From Schistosoma haematobium (taxonomy: Eukaryota > Platyhelminthes > Trematoda > Strigeidida > Schistosomatidae): a stretch of 64,000 nucleotides of DNA. The position numbers and the translations under genes are program-made. The stretch is taken from positions 8,923,458 to 8,987,457 of the forward strand of contig NC_067202.1 of NCBI RefSeq assembly GCF_000699445.3, written 5' to 3'. The notes beneath the pieces were generated by a model. The model had not been told where the DNA came from. It saw only the letters and a program-made list of their open reading frames with translations, and made no database searches. Positions 11,149 through 50,400 of this stretch are shown in pieces (positions within the stretch are counted from its first letter, which is position 1; every line of letters starts with the position of its first letter).

Positions 11149-14100
11149 GTGTTGTTGATTTTTCCTTCTTTGACTACTCTCCTTTGTGCTCCTTTATCTC
11201 TTCACAATGTTATCTCATTTTCTCTGCCCAGTCGTACTAGCTTTTATGTTTTCAATAATATAAATATTTAATTAAAAACGACGGAGATCAGAAATGTTAC
11301 GTTTCGCATGTGACCTTGGTCGGTAGTTTAATGTCTTTTGCCTTAGCATTCATCGCGCTTTTCCGATCTAAACTTAGTTATTTTTTTACTACCAGTGCTT
11401 ACTTAATCATCAGAAGACAGTTGTACATAAACTGGAAATGATGGAGAGTAAGCTACAAAAGCCGTAGTGTTTATGTGCTTGATGACAGTGATTTAGTTGC
11501 CAAAATGATTTAATGTTTCCGTTACCATTTTTAGTCATTTCGAGACTTTTGCTTTTCTAATTAAATATTGTGCCGACATATTTGTTTCAGTTGTATATTA
11601 TGTAATTGACTAGGCGTTTGAAGTATCAATTGACGTGCACATCGATGATTCAGGAACAATTTTTCAGCCCTGAACTTGCACTTTTATTTATTTATCCCTT
11701 CATATAAAACATATTAACACCGAATATCAATAATTATTAACTTAATCTTACACATACAATTCGTTTTAAGTTATTTATTTCTATGTCGTGGACTTCTCAC
11801 ATGATTACCATGTAACTGACTCATGTTATCCTATTTTACAAAGATCAACATCCAAATGTGATTGGTTTAACACAGTATAGATTTGATTATTAAAAGCTAT
11901 ATATTTCTTTGATGATTTTGATTATTACCCTGAAGAATTCTAGACAAGTTAGCTGGACAAAATGTTGGAATGATTTAAATTTCAATCGCTGAGATTATTT
12001 TAAATATAATTTTCACATAAAAATGTCTTCTCTATACTCGGCGTCCAATTCCTGTCAAACTATTCGTTCTAATCTTGACGGATATTCGAATAAATTCAAT
12101 TTAATATTAGTACTTTGAGTCCTCCTACCAAACCACTGCAAAGCTGTCGATGTTTTCCCTTTTTCAAGAAGGGCACATGTTTATGACAAATGGAAAGAAA
12201 TGATAGGAAAACTGACGGACATAACAAAAATTCTTAAAACAAATAACTGCTTAAAACGTTTTGCCCAAAAAATAGGGAACGGTATTAAACACTACCAGTA
12301 AAGTACTCTGAAATCATTTACTACAGTGGTCGTCAATCCACTAACGATACACATCTGATGAAATTAGAAGAACACCCAACAAATTCAACACCATGGTATA
12401 CTTTAGGGAATCAGACACACTGCAAAGCAACCTAGTTCCTATAAAAGATGTGGTTTCGAAGGATTCCCAGTTATTGTATCTGCAAAATATCCAGACTGAC
12501 GTAATATGCATAGGACAAATGTCTCTGAAAATCAAGGTCAGAAATTATCATCGTAGATCTGTTCAACTACTGGGAAGTCGAATGAAACTTGAACAGCTTT
12601 TGATTATAGGTCTACGCGTCACAACATCGGGCCACAGAATTGACGTCAGTAGTAATTTAATCATCGAGACAAAAGATAATCTGATTCAACACCCCTCCCT
12701 TAAACTAACATTGTGAATACAAATGTCATAAGAAGCCATTTGTTACATTAACACGTTTTGGTTTTAGAATTTATACACTTATCAAGTAATCTATACGTGT
12801 CTGTTCTCAATTATTCATTCATTCGACAACGCAGGATTATTTCATACAGAAGGACTTTGTTCGAGTTGTGATTTACAAATTGGTAGTCTTGTAAATTCTG
12901 GTTTACTGTAACTTAGGTAAAAACCATCAGACTTAATTAGTAAACGTAAATTTTGTTTCTTTCTCACTCATTGGAAAGTTCTAATTCATAATAGAAGTAT
13001 TTGTATAAAATTTTAGAAAGGTAACCTAGAACAGTTACTTTCTTAGATAATGGATAAATAATACGACAGCTTGTATTAGACTATTTATATTAGACAGTAT
13101 AAATATTCGATTCATTTAAAACCATAAAGAATATGTGCAGAAAAGGTATGGTGGGGTATTTATGGTAAGTATATAAGTATCAACAAGCATATTTTACAGT
13201 TTTCTTCTATTCTGATACTTTTCAACGTATAAAAGCTCGTTTGTAAAGTTGAATTTTCTCTCTCTTACGGTTGTTCAATCTATCTAATTACATTAGATCC
13301 CCCTCTCAAATATTAAGTTTTCCTCAGCCATACTCGATCCTGATTATAAATTTCTGTATCTGTTTTTACAGATCTCTGTAATCGATTTTACGCAAGAGAT
13401 TTATTCTGTTTTGTTTTTTTTTTTTTTAAAAAAAAATAAGCGGAGAATGAAAGCTACTTTATGGAACATAAGTAGGCTTAGTTTCTGATCCGTAATTAAT
13501 AACATTTAGTTCATATGACCTCCATACTTCCTTAATCGTAGGTTTTCGTTTAATCCCTAAACTATTGTCGTATCTTCTATTCCATAATTATTGCAACTTA
13601 AGTATGAGCTTTGTATCCCAATTTACAGCGCTAAATGTCCTATTTCAGTTTCCCATATATTATGTGTTGTGGTCCAAACCATTTAATTTCTATTTTGACT
13701 TGACTTTGGGATTCGGATATAGAGTTTCCTGCTACAGTCTTTTTGTCTTCCTATTGGCTCTTTGGATAATATGCGGCTGACCAACTGATTAGTATCCGCG
13801 TAGCCAGTCTTTATTCAATGTATAGGATTGTTCTAGGCCGATGCTTACACGATTTATTTTATTATTTAATGGCAAATTTTCGCTATATCCTCTTCAGATT
13901 ATTCTCTTAGAAACACGTCACAAAAAATTAAATAAAGTTATGGACTACGACAAACAATCAATATTTGATCAATGAACTCTCAGATTACATCCTGTGATAA
14001 AAGATAATTATTAATATAGTCATTTTTTCGTGGGATTTGTCTATACAACTTATTCTGAGTTTTTTTTACGTCTAACTCATAGTCAGGATGCATTTATTTT

Positions 14101-14774
14101 CATAATTTCATATTCTATAGTGTTATCGTTACAGACCATTTCAAAATTTTTTCTTGAGTTATCAATTTTTAGTCACCATTTCATGATCACAGCATATTGG
14201 AAGTATTGGGGTAATGTATAAAATAGCCTTAACCACAGAGTAACAGAATTGTTCAAGTAACAGAGAACTACTATGCTAGTCGAGTAATGGTGAAACAAAC
14301 TTATACACGATCTCAATTTGGTTGCAATAAAATTGTCTTTTTCAACTAGTATTTTGAAAAATCGGTCACTTGTTCAATTCCACTTAACCAGCAATCGGTC
14401 TACATTTACTCTACATATGACGTTTGTTACGTAGTTCCATTTCTTCTTTCATGCTTTTCGCTGTTCTTGTTTGCAATTTTTTTTAAAAAATAGTGTAATT
14501 TAGTGATCGATTTCAAGTTTTCGACAAATTCATTTATCCGGTAATCCAATGGTACACTTCAACATCAGCATCAAAATTTATCTCTAAATTTATACTACTC
14601 AATTATAATAAAGTAGATTGTATTTTTTGTTTCAAAATCTTGAAAGTAAGACAATTTCAGCTTCCATTTACTTTACATGAAAAATTAACTGGTTGATTAA
14701 ATTAAGTAATTCTAGTAGATGTGTTTATAGTTTAATAAAATAATAATCATAAATATTATTGTTAAGCTAAAGCA
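11149..14774. other. Intergenic between convergent genes
   Basis: No exon, RNA or named repeat recognised. The longest frame (12393-12716, + strand) has no family motif. The right edge is the 3' flank of the collagen gene; an ATTAAA-type polyadenylation signal is visible on the - strand at about 14731-14737. Confidence 0.45.
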
Positions 14775-43705
<28,931 letters not shown>

Positions 43706-43826
43706 CTATGTGGAGTTGTATAAAACAAAAAAAGTACCAGATAAAAATGATCAAGAAGTTTGTTTCATAGAAACTGAAATACGTCAGTGAAAGTGAACTC
43801 TAGTTGGCTTTTTATCAGTTCCATTA

Positions 43827-44107
43827 ATAAACAGGTCTGTTGTGAGATATCAGCTCACTGAAGACAATGATGTACGGTGGCGCAACTTCGTGGACTGGTT
43901 GAAGTTAGACATTAACACCATCGGATGCCGGCTCAGTGGTCTAGTGGTTAAGTGCTCGCGCGCGAAACCAGTAGGTCCTGGGTTCGAACCCCGCGGGGTG
44001 CGGGACCGTGGATGCGCACTGCTGAGGAGTCACGTACTAGGACGAAACGGCCGTCCAGTGCCTCTGGGTTTCCCATGGTGGTCTAGCTTCAATTGACTCA
44101 TGATTTC
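43827..44107 (+). mobile_element. tRNA-derived SINE, best full-length copy
   Basis: TCTGTTGTGAGATATCAG, then GGTTGAAGTTAGACATTAAC, A box CGGCTCAGTGGTCTAGTGG, B box GGGTTCGAACCCCG, a hammerhead at 44016-44061 and the tail GGTGGTCTAGCTTCAATTG. The head is tRNA-like; the tail carries the ribozyme. All other copies in the window can be aligned to this one. Confidence 0.8.
44016..44061 (+). ncRNA. Hammerhead ribozyme motif in SINE, core intact
   Basis: Stem I GCACTG (44016-44021) pairs fully with CAGTGC (44056-44061). Core CTGAGGA at 44022-44028, GAAA at 44044-44047, stem III ACGG/CCGT, GTC ending at 44055. Stem II is weak here: GTC/GAC plus an A-G mismatch. The core has no substitution. Confidence 0.65.
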
Positions 44108-44439
44108 AATCAGTGGAATATATTTCTTTCATTACAGATTTTAAGACAAAAGTCTGAATTAACAGTTTTCAGTATCGATGAAGTTAAGTTATGGCGAAAT
44201 GTTTTGTTTACATCCAATTGATATGATAAAATTGTTATTTCCTATATTCTAGTGAATAAAAATTATTTAACTGACATTATTCCATTGTTTTCAGTAAAAA
44301 TTAAAATGGGTACTAACATATATTCATATAGTTATACGAAATGACAAATATCTGTGATTTGCATACATAGTAATTTATAATTAATAATTCTTTCTTAGTT
44401 AGGATGAATGAATTTATGGCATCTCGCCTACATTTATTT

Positions 44440-44995
44440 AATTAAACACACAAACATTGGTACAAAGAAACACCAAATATATATGCTCCACACTTCCCCA
44501 CTCGATTTGTGTGAGGGTTGTGATACTGACCGGGTGCTCAAATCGAAACAGGTGGTTTTCTTAAGGGGCCACACCCGGAGCATTTGATCTAAAAGTCTGG
44601 TCCACAAGGCACTGGAACAACGTCAGGAGATGGAATCGCATGATACCCGGTGACCAATAATTGGTTCATACACCATTTGTTCCTTTAGGATACTGGAGCT
44701 ACCCCATGTTCACTATTGGTTTGGAACCCAGGTTCCCCAACTGCCCTAGCTGGACCCTCCATATCCACCAACCCGGTCAAAGCGCCGGACATTCGCGTTT
44801 CATCCTCTCAACTTCGTAAGCAAAAGCCCCACCTCGAGAAGGCAGTGAGTAGGACTTCGCTGACAGCGGTTGTATCCACGTGGTCATGTGAGAGCATTCC
44901 GAGGGTGGGGGGAGCTGGCTCTCCCCACTCTCGGCCGTACCAGGGCATTGGGGGCATCTTTTCTACAATTAACTTTGTTGACAGTTAATTTTGTT
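44440..44995 (-). mobile_element. GC-richer 3' end of an unidentified retroelement
   Basis: Much richer in G and C than the surroundings. On the - strand it ends with GAGCATATATATTTGGTG, TGTGTGTTTAATTAAATAAA, an ending shared with 19780-19845, which suggests a LINE or SINE 3' end with an AATAAA signal. The + strand frame at 44716-44988 has no motif. Confidence 0.5.
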
Positions 44996-45114
44996 GTGCC
45001 CTTTGATTAAATTGTCTAACAAACAGTGTTATTCTAACAGTAACAATCTGTCTATTTCTTTGTATTATTATAATTACTATCATGTCCGTATCAAAACATG
45101 TATATTTGATTACA

Positions 45115-45405
45115 TGTAACAGAATACGCGCATATCCCTCTATCTAGCCTAAAATTAGTTGCTCAAAAATCTAATCTAATAAATTGATTCAACTCAGTAT
45201 CCTCTTGCTCACGCATATTAGCCTTTCTGCTTAAATTCTTTTGGTGTGCTTGTAAATCTGTTACCTGCGCTATCTAATAATAAACTTTACTTAGCGCTTC
45301 TTGTTGCCGTCTGAATTAATTCACCGTTGGGATTTATTTAATAAAGGTTATCAGGGTGATTGATAAATGAAGCGTAAGGAATTATCTTGAAGCCAAGCCA
45401 CTACA
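45115..45405 (+). mobile_element. Candidate LTR of a Gypsy-like element
   Basis: Begins TGTAACAG and ends CACTACA, that is TGTA...TACA, 291 bases, with AATAAA signals inside. It is followed by TGGTTGGCCCGACGTG at 45410, placed like a primer-binding site, and 400 bases later by a gag remnant. No partner LTR in the window. Confidence 0.45.
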
Positions 45406-45806
45406 AAAATGGTTGGCCCGACGTGTGAACGCGACGCAATTTTCGATGACACGATCTTATTTCGAAAAATTCAACTTTGTCTCCATTCGGATTATTAGTT
45501 GGATCATAATTATATTTGCGGATTACTAATATTATTATTTTCGTTACACGTACATTCTCATAAAAATTACTGAACATAATTTAACAATAATAAACATAAT
45601 AATAATTATAACATTATTAATAATAATAATTATTATTATTATAAATATCGACGTTTCATAAACAGTTGATATACTGGTGCAGTTTAATGAGTCTGATCTA
45701 TGTTATAAAACCGTATCATCTGTTATTATCATTGTTGTTGTCGGTTCATTTCTTTTTTTGACATTTACATTATTTTGTTCGAGTACCATCAACTCTTTTT
45801 ATAAAT

Positions 45807-46135
45807 ATGTCTTCGGAAAACCCTAAGTATACGGCAAATGCCGTCTGTGAAGTCCCTTAACCTTTCTATTCCGTATTTTAAAGTTACCGACATAAAACTT
45901 TGGTTTTTCAGATTTGAAAATTATTTTTGTATAAATGCATTAATTTGCAACGATACAAGTTCGGCCACACAAGCACGCTTCTTCCAGACGAAGATGAAGA
46001 TAGCGTACGAGAGGTTTTATCTAGACCGGACCCCGAAAGGCCATATGACGTAATAAAGTAAGCCGTAATTAGATCCGTCTCTTTAACCAACCCAAGAAGT
46101 TATTGACCAGCCACCTAATCAGGTGTAAATGGGGG
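45807..46135 (+). pseudogene. Broken Gypsy-like gag
   Basis: ATG at 45807 opens MSSENPKYTANAVCEVP. After a frameshift the text goes on LNLSIPYFKVTDIKLWFFRF in the 45838-46053 frame, then in a third frame REVLSRPDPERPYDVIK, a stop, and AVIRSVSL. The LKIPxF...LWFxxxExxF start and a PYDxLKxAII block are typical of Gypsy/Ty3 gag proteins of invertebrates. Multiple shifts and stops; no pol seen. Confidence 0.55.
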
Positions 46136-46732
46136 ATAGGACAGCTAAGCAGACAAAAAACGCACATGAAAAACCCGATAGGTAGCAAGAAAGTAAACAT
46201 CAACCTAATTTATCAACTGTAGCTTCGTCAACTTCCACTAAATGTACGATAGATCATAACTGTTGGAGATACCGATGTTGATATGAACTATGTCGCAAAC
46301 ATGCTTGACGGGATACGCGAGTGAACTAAGCAAACGAGTACTCAATTGTATAACACAACGGTAGACCACAATCTAATACAGAAGGAGAAAACAGATATAT
46401 GACACAAATTGACAGAGTTGACGCAGAATAACAGGCAATGAAGAGTTCAATCAATAGTAAGGGACAGTAAAGCTCCTCTGATTAACCGGTATCATCAAAT
46501 TGATTAACACTGATTGTGAAAGTGCACAAAATATTGCGCAAATTAAAAAAATAGAAAAAAAAATAAACGCCATGAAAAGAAACGTTGATAAAAGTGAAAA
46601 AATGCGAAACAATGGAGAGTAGATATATAAAAAAAGAAACGGAAAAACAAATAAAAATCAAACATGAAAATATGACAAAACATGAAGAAAAACAAATAAA
46701 CACAGAGTAAAAATAAACGCATAGGAAAATAT
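46136..46732. other. A-rich junction region before the tandem array
   Basis: 46136-46480 may be further decayed gag; 46500-46730 is strongly A-rich on the + strand. No gene supported; the - strand frames here are read from poly-T runs. Confidence 0.5.
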
Positions 46733-47028
46733 GAGCACATATTGGATGAATTGGAGAACACCTCGTGACTTCTATGCCTCGTCGTCCATGCGTTATCCAC
46801 TAGTGTTGGTCACTACACCTCAGACAGATTGACAAACACACAACAACACGCACACAGGCACATTGTCCACTTGACACATTTCGACCACATCCAACACTCG
46901 ATCGACAAGTAACGGTGGTGTGAACTGATCCGATGTGGTGTGGAATGCCTACACATACGACTAGTCACCGATCTCATCAACATTCCACAACACGTCAATG
47001 AAGGAAACAAGTGTGTGAACGAGATTAC

Positions 47029-47175
47029 CTGTGTGTCGAGAAGATTCTCCTCACTGGCACCGACACCAACACCAACACCCATGTGACTGATGGAGTCAGA
47101 GTCTCCTGAAGTGTCTCTGGTCTCATTGTCTCCGGTCTGACGTTCACTCGTCGATGCTGGTTGTTCACTTGACAC
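47029..47175 (-). CDS. Candidate repeated exon (first of 19 copies, every 924 bases)
   Basis: On the - strand a strong acceptor (pyrimidine-rich, TCTTTCACTTTCAG) ends at 47176, and a donor CAG|GTAATC starts at 47028. The 147 bases between are open in phase 0: VSSEQPASTSERQTGDNETR, DTSGDSDSISHMGVGVGVG, ASEENLLDTQ. The peptide is Ser/Thr/Asp/Glu-rich and hydrophilic, with an acidic Ser-Gly-Asp like a glycosaminoglycan attachment site. A length of 49 codons in phase 0 means that copies could be spliced to one another without a frame change. The same segment recurs at 47029 plus multiples of 924, up to 63661-63807. It is also open in a second frame, so coding is unproven. A 120-codon frame reads through the donor and is probably not used. 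Confidence 0.4.
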
Positions 47176-47237
47176 CTGAAAGTGAAAGAGATCATAGAGT
47201 GGATTAGGCTGGAGTGTGTAGTGTGCAGTATTTGGTG

Positions 47238-47357
47238 CTAGATTGTGACTGTGTGAGACCTATGCATTATATTGGTGTTGTCATGATTTCTGTTTTGTAG
47301 TGGTTGTGTGGATGACGTGTCAATGGTGACTTGGTCAGACCAATCCTCATCTGACAT
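47238..47357 (-). CDS. Short ATG frame in each array unit (39 codons), unproven
   Basis: MSDEDWSDQVTIDTSSTQPL and on to a stop at 47238, with the same acidic, Ser/Thr-rich character as the candidate exon 60 bases downstream. A pyrimidine-rich acceptor (GTTTTCAG) lies about 50 bases before the ATG. It could be a first coding exon, but a good donor leading into the 147-base segment in phase is not evident. Repeats every 924 bases, 19 times. Confidence 0.2.
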   Translation of the reverse strand: MSDEDWSDQVTIDTSSTQPLQNRNHDNTNIMHRSHTVTI

Positions 47358-47446
47358 GTTATGGTCAACAATCACCCAACCACATCCCACCTCTACTCAC
47401 TGGATCCACTGAAAACACATACAATGACAGTTTGTGGTGTGTTCAT

Positions 47447-47458
47447 TGTCACGTGACA
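47447..47458. promoter_or_regulatory. CACGTG palindrome, once per array unit
   Basis: TGTCACGTGACA is a perfect 12-base palindrome with an E-box core, as bound by bHLH-zipper proteins. In - strand terms it lies about 90 bases before the ATG frame. It is present 18 times in the window at 924-base spacing. Binding is inferred only. Confidence 0.3.
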
Positions 47459-50400
47459 GATTTTCACAGCATCTCATATCACACATTCACACAACGTGTC
47501 AATCAGTGAGCTGATCCAAGTTGTCTGCAGTCACAATGCACCATTCAGTCAGCACACATATTTGCTGTCGACAACCTCGGTCTCAATCCCAGTCACATCT
47601 CCATCAAGTCACTCACATATACTGACTGTGGATCTCCACATGTATATGACTTGGTTGAGCACACATTGCATGCATTGGAGAACACCTCGTGACTTCTATG
47701 CCTCGTCGTCCATGCGTTATCCACTAGTGTTGGTCACTACACCTCAGACAGATTGACAAACACACAACAACACGCACACAGGCACATTGTCCACTTGACA
47801 CATTTCGACCACATCCAACACTCGATCGACAAGTAACGGTGGTGTGAACTGATCCGATGTGGTGTGGAATGCCTACACATACGACTAGTCACCGATCTCA
47901 TCAACATTCCACAACACGTCAATGAAGGAAACAAGTGTGTGAACGAGATTACCTGTGTGTCGAGAAGATTCTCCTCACTGGCACCGACACCAACACCAAC
48001 ACCCATGTGACTGATGGAGTCAGAGTCTCCTGAAGTGTCTCTGGTCTCATTGTCTCCGGTCTGACGTTCACTCGTCGATGCTGGTTGTTCACTTGACACC
48101 TGAAAGTGAAAGAGATCATAGAGTGGATTAGGCTGGAGTGTGTAGTGTGCAGTATTTGGTGCTAGATTGTGACTGTGTGAGACCTATGCATTATATTGGT
48201 GTTGTCATGATTTCTGTTTTGTAGTGGTTGTGTGGATGACGTGTCAATGGTGACTTGGTCAGACCAATCCTCATCTGACATGTTATGGTCAACAATCACC
48301 CAACCACATCCCACCTCTACTCACTGGATCCACTGAAAACACATACAATGACAGTTTGTGGTGTGTTCATTGTCACGTGACAGATTTTCACAGCATCTCA
48401 TATCACACATTCACACAACGTGTCAATCAGTGAGCTGATCCAAGTTGTCTGCAGTCACAATGCACCATTCAGTCAGCACACATATTTGCTGTCGACAACC
48501 TCGGTCTCAATCCCAGTCACATCTCCATCAAGTCACTCACATATACTGACTGTGGATCTCCACATGTATATGACTTGGTTGAGCACACATTGCATGCATT
48601 GGAGAACACCTCGTGACTTCTATGCCTCGTCGTCCATGCGTTATCCACTAGTGTTGGTCACTACACCTCAGACAGATTGACAAACACACAACAACACGCA
48701 CACAGGCACATTGTCCACTTGACACATTTCGACCACATCCAACACTCGATCGACAAGTAACGGTGGTGTGAACTGATCCGATGTGGTGTGGAATGCCTAC
48801 ACATACGACTAGTCACCGATCTCATCAACATTCCACAACACGTCAATGAAGGAAACAAGTGTGTGAACGAGATTACCTGTGTGTCGAGAAGATTCTCCTC
48901 ACTGGCACCGACACCAACACCAACACCCATGTGACTGATGGAGTCAGAGTCTCCTGAAGTGTCTCTGGTCTCATTGTCTCCGGTCTGACGTTCACTCGTC
49001 GATGCTGGTTGTTCACTTGACACCTGAAAGTGAAAGAGATCATAGAGTGGATTAGGCTGGAGTGTGTAGTGTGCAGTATTTGGTGCTAGATTGTGACTGT
49101 GTGAGACCTATGCATTATATTGGTGTTGTCATGATTTCTGTTTTGTAGTGGTTGTGTGGATGACGTGTCAATGGTGACTTGGTCAGACCAATCCTCATCT
49201 GACATGTTATGGTCAACAATCACCCAACCACATCCCACCTCTACTCACTGGATCCACTGAAAACACATACAATGACAGTTTGTGGTGTGTTCATTGTCAC
49301 GTGACAGATTTTCACAGCATCTCATATCACACATTCACACAACGTGTCAATCAGTGAGCTGATCCAAGTTGTCTGCAGTCACAATGCACCATTCAGTCAG
49401 CACACATATTTGCTGTCGACAACCTCGGTCTCAATCCCAGTCACATCTCCATCAAGTCACTCACATATACTGACTGTGGATCTCCACATGTATATGACTT
49501 GGTTGAGCACACATTGCATGCATTGGAGAACACCTCGTGACTTCTATGCCTCGTCGTCCATGCGTTATCCACTAGTGTTGGTCACTACACCTCAGACAGA
49601 TTGACAAACACACAACAACACGCACACAGGCACATTGTCCACTTGACACATTTCGACCACATCCAACACTCGATCGACAAGTAACGGTGGTGTGAACTGA
49701 TCCGATGTGGTGTGGAATGCCTACACATACGACTAGTCACCGATCTCATCAACATTCCACAACACGTCAATGAAGGAAACAAGTGTGTGAACGAGATTAC
49801 CTGTGTGTCGAGAAGATTCTCCTCACTGGCACCGACACCAACACCAACACCCATGTGACTGATGGAGTCAGAGTCTCCTGAAGTGTCTCTGGTCTCATTG
49901 TCTCCGGTCTGACGTTCACTCGTCGATGCTGGTTGTTCACTTGACACCTGAAAGTGAAAGAGATCATAGAGTGGATTAGGCTGGAGTGTGTAGTGTGCAG
50001 TATTTGGTGCTAGATTGTGACTGTGTGAGACCTATGCATTATATTGGTGTTGTCATGATTTCTGTTTTGTAGTGGTTGTGTGGATGACGTGTCAATGGTG
50101 ACTTGGTCAGACCAATCCTCATCTGACATGTTATGGTCAACAATCACCCAACCACATCCCACCTCTACTCACTGGATCCACTGAAAACACATACAATGAC
50201 AGTTTGTGGTGTGTTCATTGTCACGTGACAGATTTTCACAGCATCTCATATCACACATTCACACAACGTGTCAATCAGTGAGCTGATCCAAGTTGTCTGC
50301 AGTCACAATGCACCATTCAGTCAGCACACATATTTGCTGTCGACAACCTCGGTCTCAATCCCAGTCACATCTCCATCAAGTCACTCACATATACTGACTG

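Noticed and set aside
12393..12716. 107-codon frame as a gene
   Set aside because: No start context, splice partner or family motif; composition is like the surrounding intergenic DNA.
43920..43995. tRNA gene
   Set aside because: A and B boxes are clear, but no cloverleaf or anticodon stem can be drawn, and the sequence recurs as a SINE with a common tail.
46813..47175. 120-codon - strand frame in each unit as a whole protein
   Set aside because: It starts at GTG directly after a splice acceptor and runs through a donor at 47028; the Cys-rich second half is probably intron read as protein.
47370..47420. 8-base micro-exon (TGGATCCA) in the array unit
   Set aside because: Good-looking TTTTCAG and GTGAGT sites, but 8 bases would break the frame between copies of the 147-base segment.
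47496..47756. 86-codon + strand frame in each unit
   Set aside because: Begins at GTG, has no motif, and its repetition only reflects array identity.
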